DNA from: Muribaculaceae bacterium
Lineage (GTDB): Bacteria; Bacteroidota; Bacteroidia; Bacteroidales; Muribaculaceae
Length of the DNA stretch: 45,347 nucleotides
Direction of reading: 5' to 3'
Assembly (NCBI GenBank): GCA_009775265.1
Contig: VSPG01000003.1
Location: forward strand, 1 to 45,347
The notes under the pieces are model-generated. The model was not told the origin of the DNA. It ran no database searches and saw only the letters and a program-made list of their open reading frames with translations. Position 1 is the first letter of the stretch. The number at the start of each line of letters is the position of its first letter. The position numbers and the translations under genes were made by a program. Below are positions 27,479-34,687 of the stretch, one piece after another.

Positions 27479-28486
27479 ATGACTAAAATCGGTATTAACG
27501 GCTTCGGCCGTATCGGTCGCTTCGTTTTCCGCGCATCCACCAAGCGCGAAGACATCGAAGTAGTTGCAATCAACGACCTTCTTCCCGTCGACTACATGGC
27601 TTACATGCTCAAGTACGACACCATGCACGGCCAGTTCGACGGCACTGTTGACTTCGACCTCGAAAAGAGCGAACTCATCGTCAACGGCAAGCACATCCGC
27701 GTGACTGCATGCCGCGACCCCAAAGAAATCAACTGGGGCGCTGTAGAAGCCGAATACGTGGTTGAATCCACCGGCCTCTTCCTCACCGAAGAAAAAGCAC
27801 AGGCCCACATCGAAGCCGGTGCCAAATACGTGGTTATGTCCGCTCCCTCCAAGGACGCTACCCCCATGTTCGTAGTAGGCGTGAACGACAACACCTATGC
27901 AGGCCAGAAGTTCGTTTCCAACGCTTCCTGCACCACCAACTGCCTTGCTCCCATCGCTAAGGTCCTCAACGACAAATGGGGCATCACCGACGGTCTCATG
28001 ACCACCGTTCACTCCACCACCGCTACCCAGAAGACCGTCGACGGCCCCTCCATGAAGGACTGGCGCGGCGGCCGTGCAGCAAGCGGCAACATCATCCCCT
28101 CCAGCACCGGCGCTGCCAAGGCTGTAGGTAAAGTCATCCCCGAACTCAACGGCAAGCTCACCGGCATGTCGATGCGTGTCCCCACTCTCGACGTAAGCGT
28201 TGTCGACCTCACCGTCAACCTCGCCAAGCCCGCCACCTACGCTGAAATCTGCGCTGCCATGAAGGAAGCCAGCGAAGGCGAACTCAAAGGCATCCTCGGC
28301 TACACCGAAGACGCAGTGGTAAGCAGCGACTTCCTCGGCGACGTGCGCACTTCTATCTTCGACGCCAAAGCCGGTATCGCCCTCACCGACACCTTCGTGA
28401 AAGTTGTAAGCTGGTACGACAACGAAATCGGCTACTCCAACAAGGTGCTCGACCTCATCGCAGTGATGAAGAAATACAACGGCTAA
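27479..28486 (+). CDS. gapA: Glyceraldehyde-3-phosphate dehydrogenase
   Basis: This 335-residue glycolytic enzyme is of standard length. The NAD-binding INGFGRIGR is at 6-14 and the catalytic cysteine is C151 in SNASCTTNCLAP. Other blocks are HSTTATQKTVDGPS, RAASGNIIPSSTGAAKAVG, and the C-terminal WYDNEIGYSNKVLDL. It converts glyceraldehyde 3-phosphate to 1,3-bisphosphoglycerate in the cytosol. Codon choice is strongly biased and resembles the OmpA gene, as expected for high expression. It is monocistronic. Confidence 0.98.
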   Translation: MTKIGINGFGRIGRFVFRASTKREDIEVVAINDLLPVDYMAYMLKYDTMHGQFDGTVDFDLEKSELIVNGKHIRVTACRDPKEINWGAVEAEYVVESTGLFLTEEKAQAHIEAGAKYVVMSAPSKDATPMFVVGVNDNTYAGQKFVSNASCTTNCLAPIAKVLNDKWGITDGLMTTVHSTTATQKTVDGPSMKDWRGGRAASGNIIPSSTGAAKAVGKVIPELNGKLTGMSMRVPTLDVSVVDLTVNLAKPATYAEICAAMKEASEGELKGILGYTEDAVVSSDFLGDVRTSIFDAKAGIALTDTFVKVVSWYDNEIGYSNKVLDLIAVMKKYNG

Positions 28487-28502
28487 CAGACAGCATCCAA
28501 AA

Positions 28503-28545
28503 GCACAAAAGCCCTGCAGCAAACTGCTGCGGGGCTTTTGTGTGC
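28503..28545 (+). terminator. Terminator of gapA
   Basis: A long stem, GCACAAAAGCCCTGCAGCA with an almost complete complement, has a short AAC loop. The arms carry AAAA and TTTT, so it can work in both directions and may also end the AraC remnant transcript on the minus strand. Confidence 0.88.
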
Positions 28546-28546
28546 A

Positions 28547-28815
28547 TCATACCTCCTGCACAATACAAGCGCCATATCGGTCGACTGTGGCCTTGTGATA
28601 CATCCTTCTGAATTCGGAAGGAGAACAGGATTTCTTAAGCCTGAAACAACGGCAGAAATGGCTGACATTGTTAAATCCACATTCATAACATATTTCAGAG
28701 ACAGTCATTTGGGTGTGAACCAGCTTTCGGGCGGCGGCGCCGATACGCAAGTTTATTATGTAATCCGACACCGATGTCCCTGTACGAAGCTTGAAGTTAC
28801 TTAACTGCCACTTAT
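28547..28815 (-). pseudogene. Truncated AraC-family HTH domain
   Basis: Only the C-terminal DNA-binding part of an AraC/XylS regulator remains. Reading from about 28815 it gives LSNFKLRTGTSVSDYIINLRI, then ARKLVHTQMTVSEICYECGF and FCRCFRLKKSCSPSEFRRMY. These are the second half of HTH 1, then HTH 2 and the family's C-terminal signature. The first helices and the whole sensor domain are missing, and a stop codon stands immediately upstream in frame. The only in-frame start is a GTG at 28771, inside the domain. The deletion point coincides with an orphan terminator at 28824-28857. It is most likely a non-functional remnant. Confidence 0.8.
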
Positions 28816-28823
28816 CTCAAAAG

Positions 28824-28857
28824 CAGCCTCCGTGCCGTACACGGAGGCTGTTTTTTT
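28824..28857 (+). terminator. Orphan strong intrinsic terminator
   Basis: An 11-bp stem, CAGCCTCCGTG with CACGGAGGCTG, has a 5-nt loop followed by seven T. It points in the plus direction, but no plus-strand gene lies between it and the gapA terminator. It probably belonged to a lost gene. Confidence 0.85.
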
Positions 28858-28940
28858 CACTACCCGTGTCACCTTTCGGATTCGCTTTGCGTCATATATA
28901 CGGAAGACAATCCGAAAACAACTTTCAAAACAATATACAT

Positions 28941-29399
28941 ATGACACCAGCACTTATAGCACTCGGCATCGCCAACCAATTTTTAACCCCGGTAGCCATC
29001 TGCGTTGTCCTGCCAGTCCTCATCGTGACAATCGTGACGAACGCAAGAAGCAGAGCCGACAACAACCGCAAAGAAATAATCATCAAAGCCATTGAAAGCA
29101 ATCCCGGAATCGAGACCGCACAGCTTATCGAAGCATTCGGAAAACCGTCCACTCCGTCCCGCCCCAATCTTCTGAACCGCCTGCTGCTCGGATGCATGTT
29201 CACTCTGCTCGGCATAGTATTCGCCGTATCCTCCGCCTATTTCCACTTCCACATGGAATACATGAACGGCGGCGCGGTGATAGGCCATCTTATTTCAAGC
29301 GGCGTATGCTTCGCCATCGGCATCAGTTACCTGATAGTCTATTTCGTGGGACGGCGCACCAACGGCGTAAACAAGGAAAACAACGAACACCGCGACTGA
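28941..29399 (+). CDS. DUF6249-like membrane protein
   Basis: This 152-residue protein has an N-terminal transmembrane segment (about 4-31, ending VTIVTNARSRADNN). A short cytoplasmic region (KEIIIKAIESNPGIETAQLIEAFGK) follows, then two more hydrophobic segments (about 76-98 and 112-135). The layout matches DUF6249 proteins, found beside ECF sigma genes in Bacteroidetes. I start at the ATG at 28941; an in-frame upstream extension is a translated terminator hairpin. It is 9 bp before the sigma gene and is probably a regulator or sensor of it, which is inference. Confidence 0.75.
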   Translation: MTPALIALGIANQFLTPVAICVVLPVLIVTIVTNARSRADNNRKEIIIKAIESNPGIETAQLIEAFGKPSTPSRPNLLNRLLLGCMFTLLGIVFAVSSAYFHFHMEYMNGGAVIGHLISSGVCFAIGISYLIVYFVGRRTNGVNKENNEHRD

Positions 29400-29408
29400 G
29401 CACCGCCG

Positions 29409-29883
29409 ATGGACCGCAGTACATTCGAGAATCTCGTACTCGGCACGCAGGAAGCGCTCCGGCGCTTCCTGACGGCGCTATGCTGCGGAGACGCCTCCCT
29501 CGCCGACGACATAGCGCAGGAAAGCTACATCAGCGCCTATCTGATGCTCGACGACCTGCGCGACCCGTCGCGCTTCGCTGCATGGCTGCACCGCATAGCC
29601 TACAACAACTATATCTCCCACCGCCGCTCGGCGCGACCCTCTGCCGCCCTCGACGGCGCCGCCGACATGATAGCGCCCGGCAAAGCCGACGACGCATTCC
29701 GCTACGAGCCGCTCTACAGCGCGCTCGCACAGCTAAGCGACAAAGAGCGCAACCGCCATACTGCTGCATTACCTTGAGGGCTACTCTGTGCGGGAAACCG
29801 CCGACATCACCGGCGACTCGGCCGACGCCGTGAAACAACAGCTCTCGCGCGGACGCCACCACCTCAAACACCTTCTCTCATGA
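29409..29883 (+). pseudogene. ECF-type sigma-70 factor with a +1 frameshift
   Basis: The first frame gives region 2 of an extracytoplasmic-function sigma factor (DDIAQESYISAYLMLDDL, FAAWLHRIAYNNYISHRR) and reaches LSDKERN. There it shifts and stops after 122 residues. In the next frame, region 4 continues directly as AILLHYLEGYSVRETADITG and SADAVKQQLSRGRHHLKHLLS, ending in TGA at 29881-29883. One extra base in the stretch around 29751-29760 explains both; removing it restores a 157-residue protein of normal size. It could be a real mutation, a sequencing error or, less likely, programmed frameshifting. The downstream gene start overlaps the restored stop (ATGA), which supports the restored frame as ancestral. 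Confidence 0.88.
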
Positions 29884-30275
29884 GCACACAGGAAGAAACA
29901 CAAGACATACAGCTGCGCCGGCTATTCGCCGGATTCCGCCCGGAAGCGCCCACAGGCCAAGGCCTGTTCATGGCATCGCTGCAACGGCGCCTCGACGCCG
30001 TGGAGACCGTGCGCAAAAGCAACGCCGCCCTGCTGCGCCGCAGGCGTCTCGCTGCGGCGATGGCATTCGCCGCAGGCGCCGTGGCGGGCACAGCCATGGG
30101 GCTTCTGCTGCCACGCATCGGCACAAAAACAATATCCGGCATGCTCGACGCCATAGCACCCGGCGCAGAATCCATGATGATGCTCGCCATCGAGACGGCA
30201 AGCACGGCCATAATAGCGATAAACGCCTATGAAATAGCGCTTTCATTCCTCTCGCAGCGACAGATTAAAAAATAA
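29880..30275 (+). CDS. Small membrane protein coupled to the ECF sigma gene
   Basis: This 131-residue protein has a cytoplasmic N-terminus of about 55 residues (LRRLFAGFRPEAPTGQGLF and a basic stretch LLRRRRLAAAM). Two hydrophobic segments follow, near 57-78 and 100-124. The position just after the sigma gene, overlapping its restored stop codon, and the topology suggest an anti-sigma-like partner. I do not recognise a named family and see no zinc-binding motif. Confidence 0.7.
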   Translation: MSTQEETQDIQLRRLFAGFRPEAPTGQGLFMASLQRRLDAVETVRKSNAALLRRRRLAAAMAFAAGAVAGTAMGLLLPRIGTKTISGMLDAIAPGAESMMMLAIETASTAIIAINAYEIALSFLSQRQIKK

Positions 30276-30301
30276 CATTTGCACAGTTCGGAAAAAAGCA
30301 T

Positions 30302-30309
30302 TAACTTTG
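30302..30309 (+). promoter_or_regulatory. -7 element of metK
   Basis: TAACTTTG fits TAnnTTTG. The transcript would begin near 30316, directly before the structured leader. Confidence 0.75.
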
Positions 30310-30317
30310 CAGCCCAC

Positions 30318-30443
30318 AGAGGAAAAATTTGGCTGCTTGCAACCTCTTGAAAAAATGCTAAAACTGCAATCCGTGTCCGCGCCCGTCGCGGCCGTCAGCA
30401 TATATACCGCACAGCAGCCCCCCGCAAGGGCCGCTGTTTTTTT
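30318..30443 (+). ncRNA. SAM-II-like riboswitch leader of metK (long-loop type)
   Basis: The conserved elements of SAM-II occur in order. P1 5' strand is AGAGG (30318-30322) followed by an A/T-rich AAAAATTT. Then come GGCTGC, TTGCAA (30337-30342), the P1 3' strand CCTCT (30343-30347), an A-run and GCTAAAA (30357-30363). I do not find the short 3' pseudoknot strand directly after GCTAAA, so this would be the variant with long loops. A possible distal partner of GGCTGC is GCGGCC at 30389-30394. A terminator ends the leader. Binding of S-adenosylmethionine, the product of the gene behind it, is inferred from core similarity and context. Confidence 0.65.
30411..30443 (+). terminator. Attenuator terminator inside the metK leader
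   Basis: ACAGCAGCCC pairs with GGGCCGCTGT (one mismatch) around a 7-nt loop and is followed by seven T, 25 bp before the metK start. Since the promoter is upstream at 30302, this terminator acts on metK itself. Its 5' arm holds GCAGCC (30414-30419), fully complementary to GGCTGC (30331-30336) in the riboswitch core, which gives a simple antiterminator model. Confidence 0.8.
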
Positions 30444-30467
30444 ATGCACATAAACCAACTTACCGAA

Positions 30468-31757
30468 ATGAACTATCTCTTCACATCAGAAAGCGTGTCG
30501 GAAGGCCATCCCGACAAAGTGGCCGACCAAATCAGCGACGCCGTGCTCGACGAATTCCTCGCCCGCGACCCGCAGTCGAAAGTAGCGTGCGAAACCCTCG
30601 TCACAACCGGCCAGGTGGTGCTCGCCGGCGAAATCAAGAGCAGCGCCTATGTAGACCTGCACGAAGTGGTGCGTCGCGTAATCGGCGAAATAGGCTATAA
30701 TGACAGCCGCATAGGATTCGACGCACAGAGCTGCGGCATTCTCTCCGCCATCCACGAGCAGAGCGGCGACATCAACCGCGGCGTAGAGCGCTCCGCCCCC
30801 GAGGAGCAGGGCGCCGGCGACCAGGGCATGATGTTCGGCTACGCCACAGACGAGACTCCGCTCTACATACCTGTGACCATAGCCCTCGCCCACGCCATAC
30901 TCAAAGAACTGTCGGCCATACGCCGCGAAGGCCGCGAAATGACCTATCTGCGTCCCGACAGCAAAAGTCAGGTGACTGTGGAATACGACGACCGGCACCG
31001 CCCTGTGGGCGTGCACACGATAGTGGTGAGCACGCAGCACGACGAATTCATCCACCCCGACGCCTCCACCTCGCAACAGCAGGCCGATGCAGCCATGCAG
31101 CAGCGCATCGAGGCCGACGTGCGCGCCATCCTGCTCCCGCGCGTGCGTGCCGTGCTGCCCGAACAGATGCGCCACCTGCTCGACACAGACTTCCGCCTGC
31201 TCGTCAACCCCACAGGCAAATTCGTGGTGGGCGGCCCCCACGGAGACACCGGTCTTACGGGACGCAAAATCATCGTCGACACATACGGCGGACGCGGGGC
31301 ACACGGCGGCGGAGCCTTCTCCGGCAAAGACCCCTCGAAGGTGGACCGCTCGGCAGCCTACGCCGCACGCCACATAGCCAAGAACCTCGTGGCCGCAGGC
31401 ATCGCCTCGCGCGCGCTCGTGCAGGTGGCCTACGCCATCGGCTGCGCCCAGCCCGTTAGCCTGCTTGTCGACACCCAGGGCACCGCACGCGTCGATGCCT
31501 CCGACGCCGAAATCTCCGCCCGGGTGGCCGAAATCTTCGACATGCGTCCGCACGCCATCGAGCAGCGCTTCGGCCTGCGCAAGCCCATCTACCGCGCCAC
31601 CGCCACATGGGGACACGTGGGCCGCACCCCGCGCCGCGTGCAGCTGCAGTTCGCCTCGCGCTACGATGCCCAGCCCATCACCATCGACGCCGAGCTGTTC
31701 GCATGGGAGAAGCTCGACTATGTGGAGCCCCTGCGTGCCGCATTCGGCCTTGCCTGA
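30468..31757 (+). CDS. metK: S-adenosylmethionine synthetase
   Basis: This 429-residue enzyme makes SAM from methionine and ATP. The N-terminal SESVSEGHPDKVADQISDA is at 7-25 and GAGDQGMMFGYATDET at about 117-132. The P-loop-like GGGAFSGKDPSKVDRSAAYAAR is near 285. The C-terminus is of the longer Bacteroidetes type. I start at the ATG at 30468 (MNYLFTSESV), the normal family start; the eight-residue upstream extension lies next to the terminator. Expression is probably attenuated by the leader. A decayed fragment of a second metK lies at 34567-34640. Confidence 0.97.
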   Translation: MNYLFTSESVSEGHPDKVADQISDAVLDEFLARDPQSKVACETLVTTGQVVLAGEIKSSAYVDLHEVVRRVIGEIGYNDSRIGFDAQSCGILSAIHEQSGDINRGVERSAPEEQGAGDQGMMFGYATDETPLYIPVTIALAHAILKELSAIRREGREMTYLRPDSKSQVTVEYDDRHRPVGVHTIVVSTQHDEFIHPDASTSQQQADAAMQQRIEADVRAILLPRVRAVLPEQMRHLLDTDFRLLVNPTGKFVVGGPHGDTGLTGRKIIVDTYGGRGAHGGGAFSGKDPSKVDRSAAYAARHIAKNLVAAGIASRALVQVAYAIGCAQPVSLLVDTQGTARVDASDAEISARVAEIFDMRPHAIEQRFGLRKPIYRATATWGHVGRTPRRVQLQFASRYDAQPITIDAELFAWEKLDYVEPLRAAFGLA

Positions 31758-31782
31758 ACCATACAACTGTCCGACACGCATA

Positions 31783-31817
31783 CGTGGCTGCGCCTACCCG
31801 GCGCAGCCACGATTTTT
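31783..31817 (+). terminator. Terminator of metK
   Basis: A perfect 12-bp stem, CGTGGCTGCGCC with GGCGCAGCCACG, is followed by ATTTTT. Confidence 0.92.
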
Positions 31818-31925
31818 ACATATACGCCCGAGGGGCACGTTAAGCAAATTGCAATAAATATCTATCACACATAAACAATTTATTTGTACGCCTTGTTAAA
31901 TATTTACATAATTATTTACAAACAA

Positions 31926-32240
31926 ATGAAAAAGCTTTACTATTTAATCTTTGCTCTATTTGTCGCTAATGTGACAGTTTACGCAACACCCCAAAACATA
32001 TGGGATGAGAATTCATGGGATGACCCCAATGAATACCAGGAAGATGACGAAATTGAGATTCAATCTAACATATTCAGTCCTTGCATTTCTGGAGGGCCTG
32101 GTTCTACCTCGTGCTCTTTAGATGGTGATGCAGATGGATTTGGCGGGAAATGCTCAGTTACATGCACAGGACTCACTTACGCATGCTGTGGTGTCGGGTG
32201 TCATTGTGTAGACATATCCCATATACATGAGCATCAATAA
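31926..32240 (+). CDS. Secreted small protein with eight-cysteine framework (peptide 1)
   Basis: This 104-residue precursor has a Sec signal (MKKLYYLIFALFVANVTVYA) and an acidic, Trp/Asn-rich middle part (22-47). The C-terminal domain carries cysteines at 53, 63, 76, 80, 87, 88, 92 and 94. The spacing C-x9-C-x12-C-x3-C-x6-CC-x3-C-x-C is shared with the next gene, as are SGG-G, CSVTC and ACCG. The start at 31926 gives a typical signal peptide. Base composition is AT-rich, unlike metK in front of it. I do not recognise a named family; a disulfide-stabilised secreted peptide is the likely nature. Upstream (31840-31925) is AT-rich, without a clear promoter match. Confidence 0.8.
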   Translation: MKKLYYLIFALFVANVTVYATPQNIWDENSWDDPNEYQEDDEIEIQSNIFSPCISGGPGSTSCSLDGDADGFGGKCSVTCTGLTYACCGVGCHCVDISHIHEHQ

Positions 32241-32289
32241 ACATATCACCCTGTGCTTGTTATCCTTGATGAACAGACACAGGGATTAA

Positions 32290-32305
32290 GAGGTTGTTTA
32301 ATAAC
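32290..32305 (+). repeat. Solo MITE end in front of peptide 2
   Basis: GAGGTTGTTTAATAAC matches the first 15 positions of MITE 1 and is preceded by TAA. No second end is found nearby. It lies 18 bp before the start of peptide 2. Upstream of it, CCCTGTG (32249-32255) and CACAGGG (32278-32284) can form a weak hairpin. Confidence 0.6.
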
Positions 32306-32322
32306 ATTCGCACAACATAAGT

Positions 32323-32583
32323 ATGAAACGGGTAATGCTCCTCCTCGCACTATCAAACGCCGTGCTTTTCGCCGTAATATCGTGCAAAAACGAACAGACA
32401 GCTATAGCTGACAAAGAAACTGCGACCACAGAATGCTACAGTGGCGGCAACGGCACGCGCCATTGCGACATCCCCGCCGGCATCGACATCAACGGCGAGA
32501 CAAGTGTGGGCTGCTCCGTCACCTGCGACGAGGGCTACTATGCCTGCTGCGGCCTGACATGCAAATGTCTGCCGGAAACATAA
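32323..32583 (+). CDS. Small lipoprotein with eight-cysteine framework (peptide 2)
   Basis: This 86-residue precursor has a lipoprotein signal (lipobox VISC, Cys 21). The mature part carries cysteines at 38, 48, 64, 68, 75, 76, 80 and 82, spaced C-x9-C-x15-C-x3-C-x6-CC-x3-C-x-C, the same framework as peptide 1. Shared short motifs are YSGGNG or ISGGPG, CSVTC, YACCG and C-C at the end. One peptide is thus free and the other membrane-anchored. It is 16 bp upstream of the beta-propeller gene, so these form a transcript. Function unknown. Confidence 0.8.
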   Translation: MKRVMLLLALSNAVLFAVISCKNEQTAIADKETATTECYSGGNGTRHCDIPAGIDINGETSVGCSVTCDEGYYACCGLTCKCLPET

Positions 32584-32599
32584 ACACATCCACCACATT

Positions 32600-33688
32600 A
32601 TGCATAAATATTTTGCCTTAGCCGCACTGGCAGTATTAGCGGCGTGCAACGGCAAGAACAATTATGACGCGCCGAAAGAACTGCGCGTGGACGCCGACCG
32701 ATGCGTCGCCGTAGACGTCGATACCACAAGAATGGTAAGGCTCGAAGCGTCTGATAGCTCAAGGCTATTCGGCATCGACCGGCTTTTGCCAATAGGCGGC
32801 GCATACGTGGTAAGTTCGCGCAGCAAGCTGCGCGCTTTCGACAAAGCCACGGGCCGATACCTATGCGACGTGGCGAAATACGGCACAGCCGAACAGGATT
32901 TTTCCGACATTTCAAACGCATGGAGCTGCGGCGACACGATTATGCTGTTCGATGCCAACACAAAATCAGTTGGCAAATATTTGGCGGACGGCACATTCGT
33001 GGGCAAAGACCATCCTTTCAGAAACACACAATTCCGCAAAAACCAGCCGCCGAGAATGCTTTTCAAATTGGCCGACGGGAGCGTCATCACCATAAACGGC
33101 TCCACTGGAGGGAGCACCCAACGCAATCCGCTCGTATCGCTCTACGGCAACGATTATTCCTACCGCAAAGCTCTGCCAGGCAGACAGGTTAAAGAAAGTT
33201 CATATCTGATGGACGGCGCATGCCCCGACTCAATCAGGCAACGCATGCTCATATGGGAGCCGCTACGCGACACGGTGTTTGCCGCCAATAGCACCGGCAT
33301 AAGGCCAGCCTACGTACTGAACACTGGCAAAAACAGCTTACCGGCCTACATTCAGAACCTCCCCCATATGCGAGAGCGCCTTTCGGCATTTTTCTCGAAA
33401 GAAAATGGCAACGGCACGGCATATGTGTCGCTGATACGCTATCTTCAACCCGACGGCGACAACTTGTATTTCTGCCTCACGGGCAGCGACCGGCGCAACT
33501 ATCTCGTACGTTACGACACCACCTCCGACAGTTGCAATGTTCGCACTTATGCGTCAGCCGACGGTCGCTATTCGCAGACCACCTTTTTCCTGCTCGACTG
33601 CGACAGCCTACGCATGGAGCTGCGCGACAACGCCAACATCGAGTCAAATCCCATCATCTACTCCATTCATAAACACGAATTGCAATGA
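32600..33688 (+). CDS. 6-bladed beta-propeller lipoprotein (BF3164-like)
   Basis: This 362-residue lipoprotein has lipobox LAAC, lipidated at C16. The sequence has repeating short beta-blades of the type RLFGIDRLLPIGGAYVVSS, LRAFDKATGRYLCDVAKYGTAEQDF and SCGDTIMLFDANTKSVGKY. This is the pattern of six-bladed propellers found beside NVEALA and similar small secreted peptides in Bacteroidetes. It probably recognises or presents the small Cys-rich proteins at the cell surface; this is inference from context. Its stop overlaps the next gene start by 4 bp. Confidence 0.8.
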   Translation: MHKYFALAALAVLAACNGKNNYDAPKELRVDADRCVAVDVDTTRMVRLEASDSSRLFGIDRLLPIGGAYVVSSRSKLRAFDKATGRYLCDVAKYGTAEQDFSDISNAWSCGDTIMLFDANTKSVGKYLADGTFVGKDHPFRNTQFRKNQPPRMLFKLADGSVITINGSTGGSTQRNPLVSLYGNDYSYRKALPGRQVKESSYLMDGACPDSIRQRMLIWEPLRDTVFAANSTGIRPAYVLNTGKNSLPAYIQNLPHMRERLSAFFSKENGNGTAYVSLIRYLQPDGDNLYFCLTGSDRRNYLVRYDTTSDSCNVRTYASADGRYSQTTFFLLDCDSLRMELRDNANIESNPIIYSIHKHELQ

Positions 33689-34272
33689 AACGCACCATTA
33701 TGCTCATACTCGCCGGAACAATGATGTTTTGCCTCGGCTTCCAGTTGTCGGAACTGAGAAAATCGACAGCAGAGCCTGTGCCGACGGCGGCCGCCGCACG
33801 TATGAACGAAGCTACTCCCGTAGACGACGAAGTCGAAATCAGCGCCGAATGCAACGGCATGGCGATAAGCAACAACGAGAGAATACTCGACTACAAAGGC
33901 GAAAGCATCAGCCCTGCGTCAATTTCGGGCGAAAACACTCTTGTGGCACGTTTCTCCACATCGGCCTGCCGCCCTTGTGTCAATGCCCTCACGGCATCTT
34001 TGAATAAATTCGCCGCAGCGCATCCCGACTGGCACATAGTCCTGATGCTAAAGAACATACAACTTCGCGACCTTTACGTCATGGCGCCCGATTTCGGGCC
34101 ACAGTTCTCGCTCTACGCCTGCGACAGCCTGGCCGCAGATTTCGACAACGCCGACACGCCCGTGCTTTTCCAACTCTCACCCGAGGGCCGCATACAAAAC
34201 CATTTCACCTGCAAATACGGCAATTACGACCGCACCGACCGCTATCTCGACACATTGCAGACTAAAAAATAA
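33685..34272 (+). CDS. Membrane-anchored thioredoxin-like protein with CRPC motif
   Basis: This 195-residue protein has an N-terminal signal/anchor (MKRTIMLILAGTMMFCLGF). A thioredoxin-like core follows, with TLVARFSTSACRPCVNALTASL; the redox cysteines are C95 and C98. The later block DTPVLFQLSPEGRIQNHF contains the cis-Pro position (TPV). It is not a standard TlpA. The 4-bp overlap with the propeller gene and the Cys-rich peptides upstream suggest a dedicated disulfide oxidase, isomerase or reductase for them. A remnant of a paralogous C-terminus lies at 35027-35101 on the opposite strand. Confidence 0.8.
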   Translation: MKRTIMLILAGTMMFCLGFQLSELRKSTAEPVPTAAAARMNEATPVDDEVEISAECNGMAISNNERILDYKGESISPASISGENTLVARFSTSACRPCVNALTASLNKFAAAHPDWHIVLMLKNIQLRDLYVMAPDFGPQFSLYACDSLAADFDNADTPVLFQLSPEGRIQNHFTCKYGNYDRTDRYLDTLQTKK

Positions 34273-34296
34273 AGCATATTTTGAGTTTTATTTATT

Positions 34297-34556
34297 AAAA
34301 GGCGTGTCCATTTAACTATATCTACGGCAAAGGCAGCATACAATACGACACTTTCGGGATGAAACTGCTTGACGCATTCTGGCCAACCCCGCTCGCTTTC
34401 AACGCCCTGAAAGCCGACAGCACGGCGACGACTCCCGAAAGCACGACACTGATATTCGACATGGGCGCGCGGATAGACAAAGACGACGCAAAGATAATGC
34501 GATGGATAGGCGCATCGTCCGAAATAAAGAAATGGAAAATACGATGCACATATGCG
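34297..34556 (+). pseudogene. Deleted copy of the gene at 35484
   Basis: This stretch is almost identical to parts of 35622-35936. It lacks the signal peptide and first third. It carries one inserted base around 34312 that breaks the frame. About 51-54 bp are lost exactly between two CGACACTT direct repeats in the intact gene (about 35671 and 35726). The match ends at TATGC near 34556, where a metK-derived sequence begins. It is a recent, dead duplicate. Confidence 0.88.
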
Positions 34557-34566
34557 GCAACATGAA

Positions 34567-34640
34567 CATGATGTTCGGCTACGTCCCCAGCGATACTCCG
34601 CTCTACATACACGTGACCATAGCCTTTGCCTGAACCAACC
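34567..34640 (+). pseudogene. Chimeric metK remnant
   Basis: ATGATGTTCGGCTAC to GTGACCATAGCC (about 34569-34627) matches the metK segment at 30827-30886 with a few changes. TTTGCCTGAACCA, which follows directly, matches the metK 3' end at about 31748-31761. An internal deletion of about 860 bp in a second metK copy explains the join. No complete reading frame remains. Confidence 0.75.
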
Positions 34641-34687
34641 GCCCACATACGCTCTGTCGAACGTATATGTGATGTAAAAAACGGAAG

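Noticed and set aside
28538..28804. Plus-strand ORF of 88 codons after gapA
   Set aside because: It overlaps the gapA terminator and runs antisense to a recognisable AraC HTH domain.
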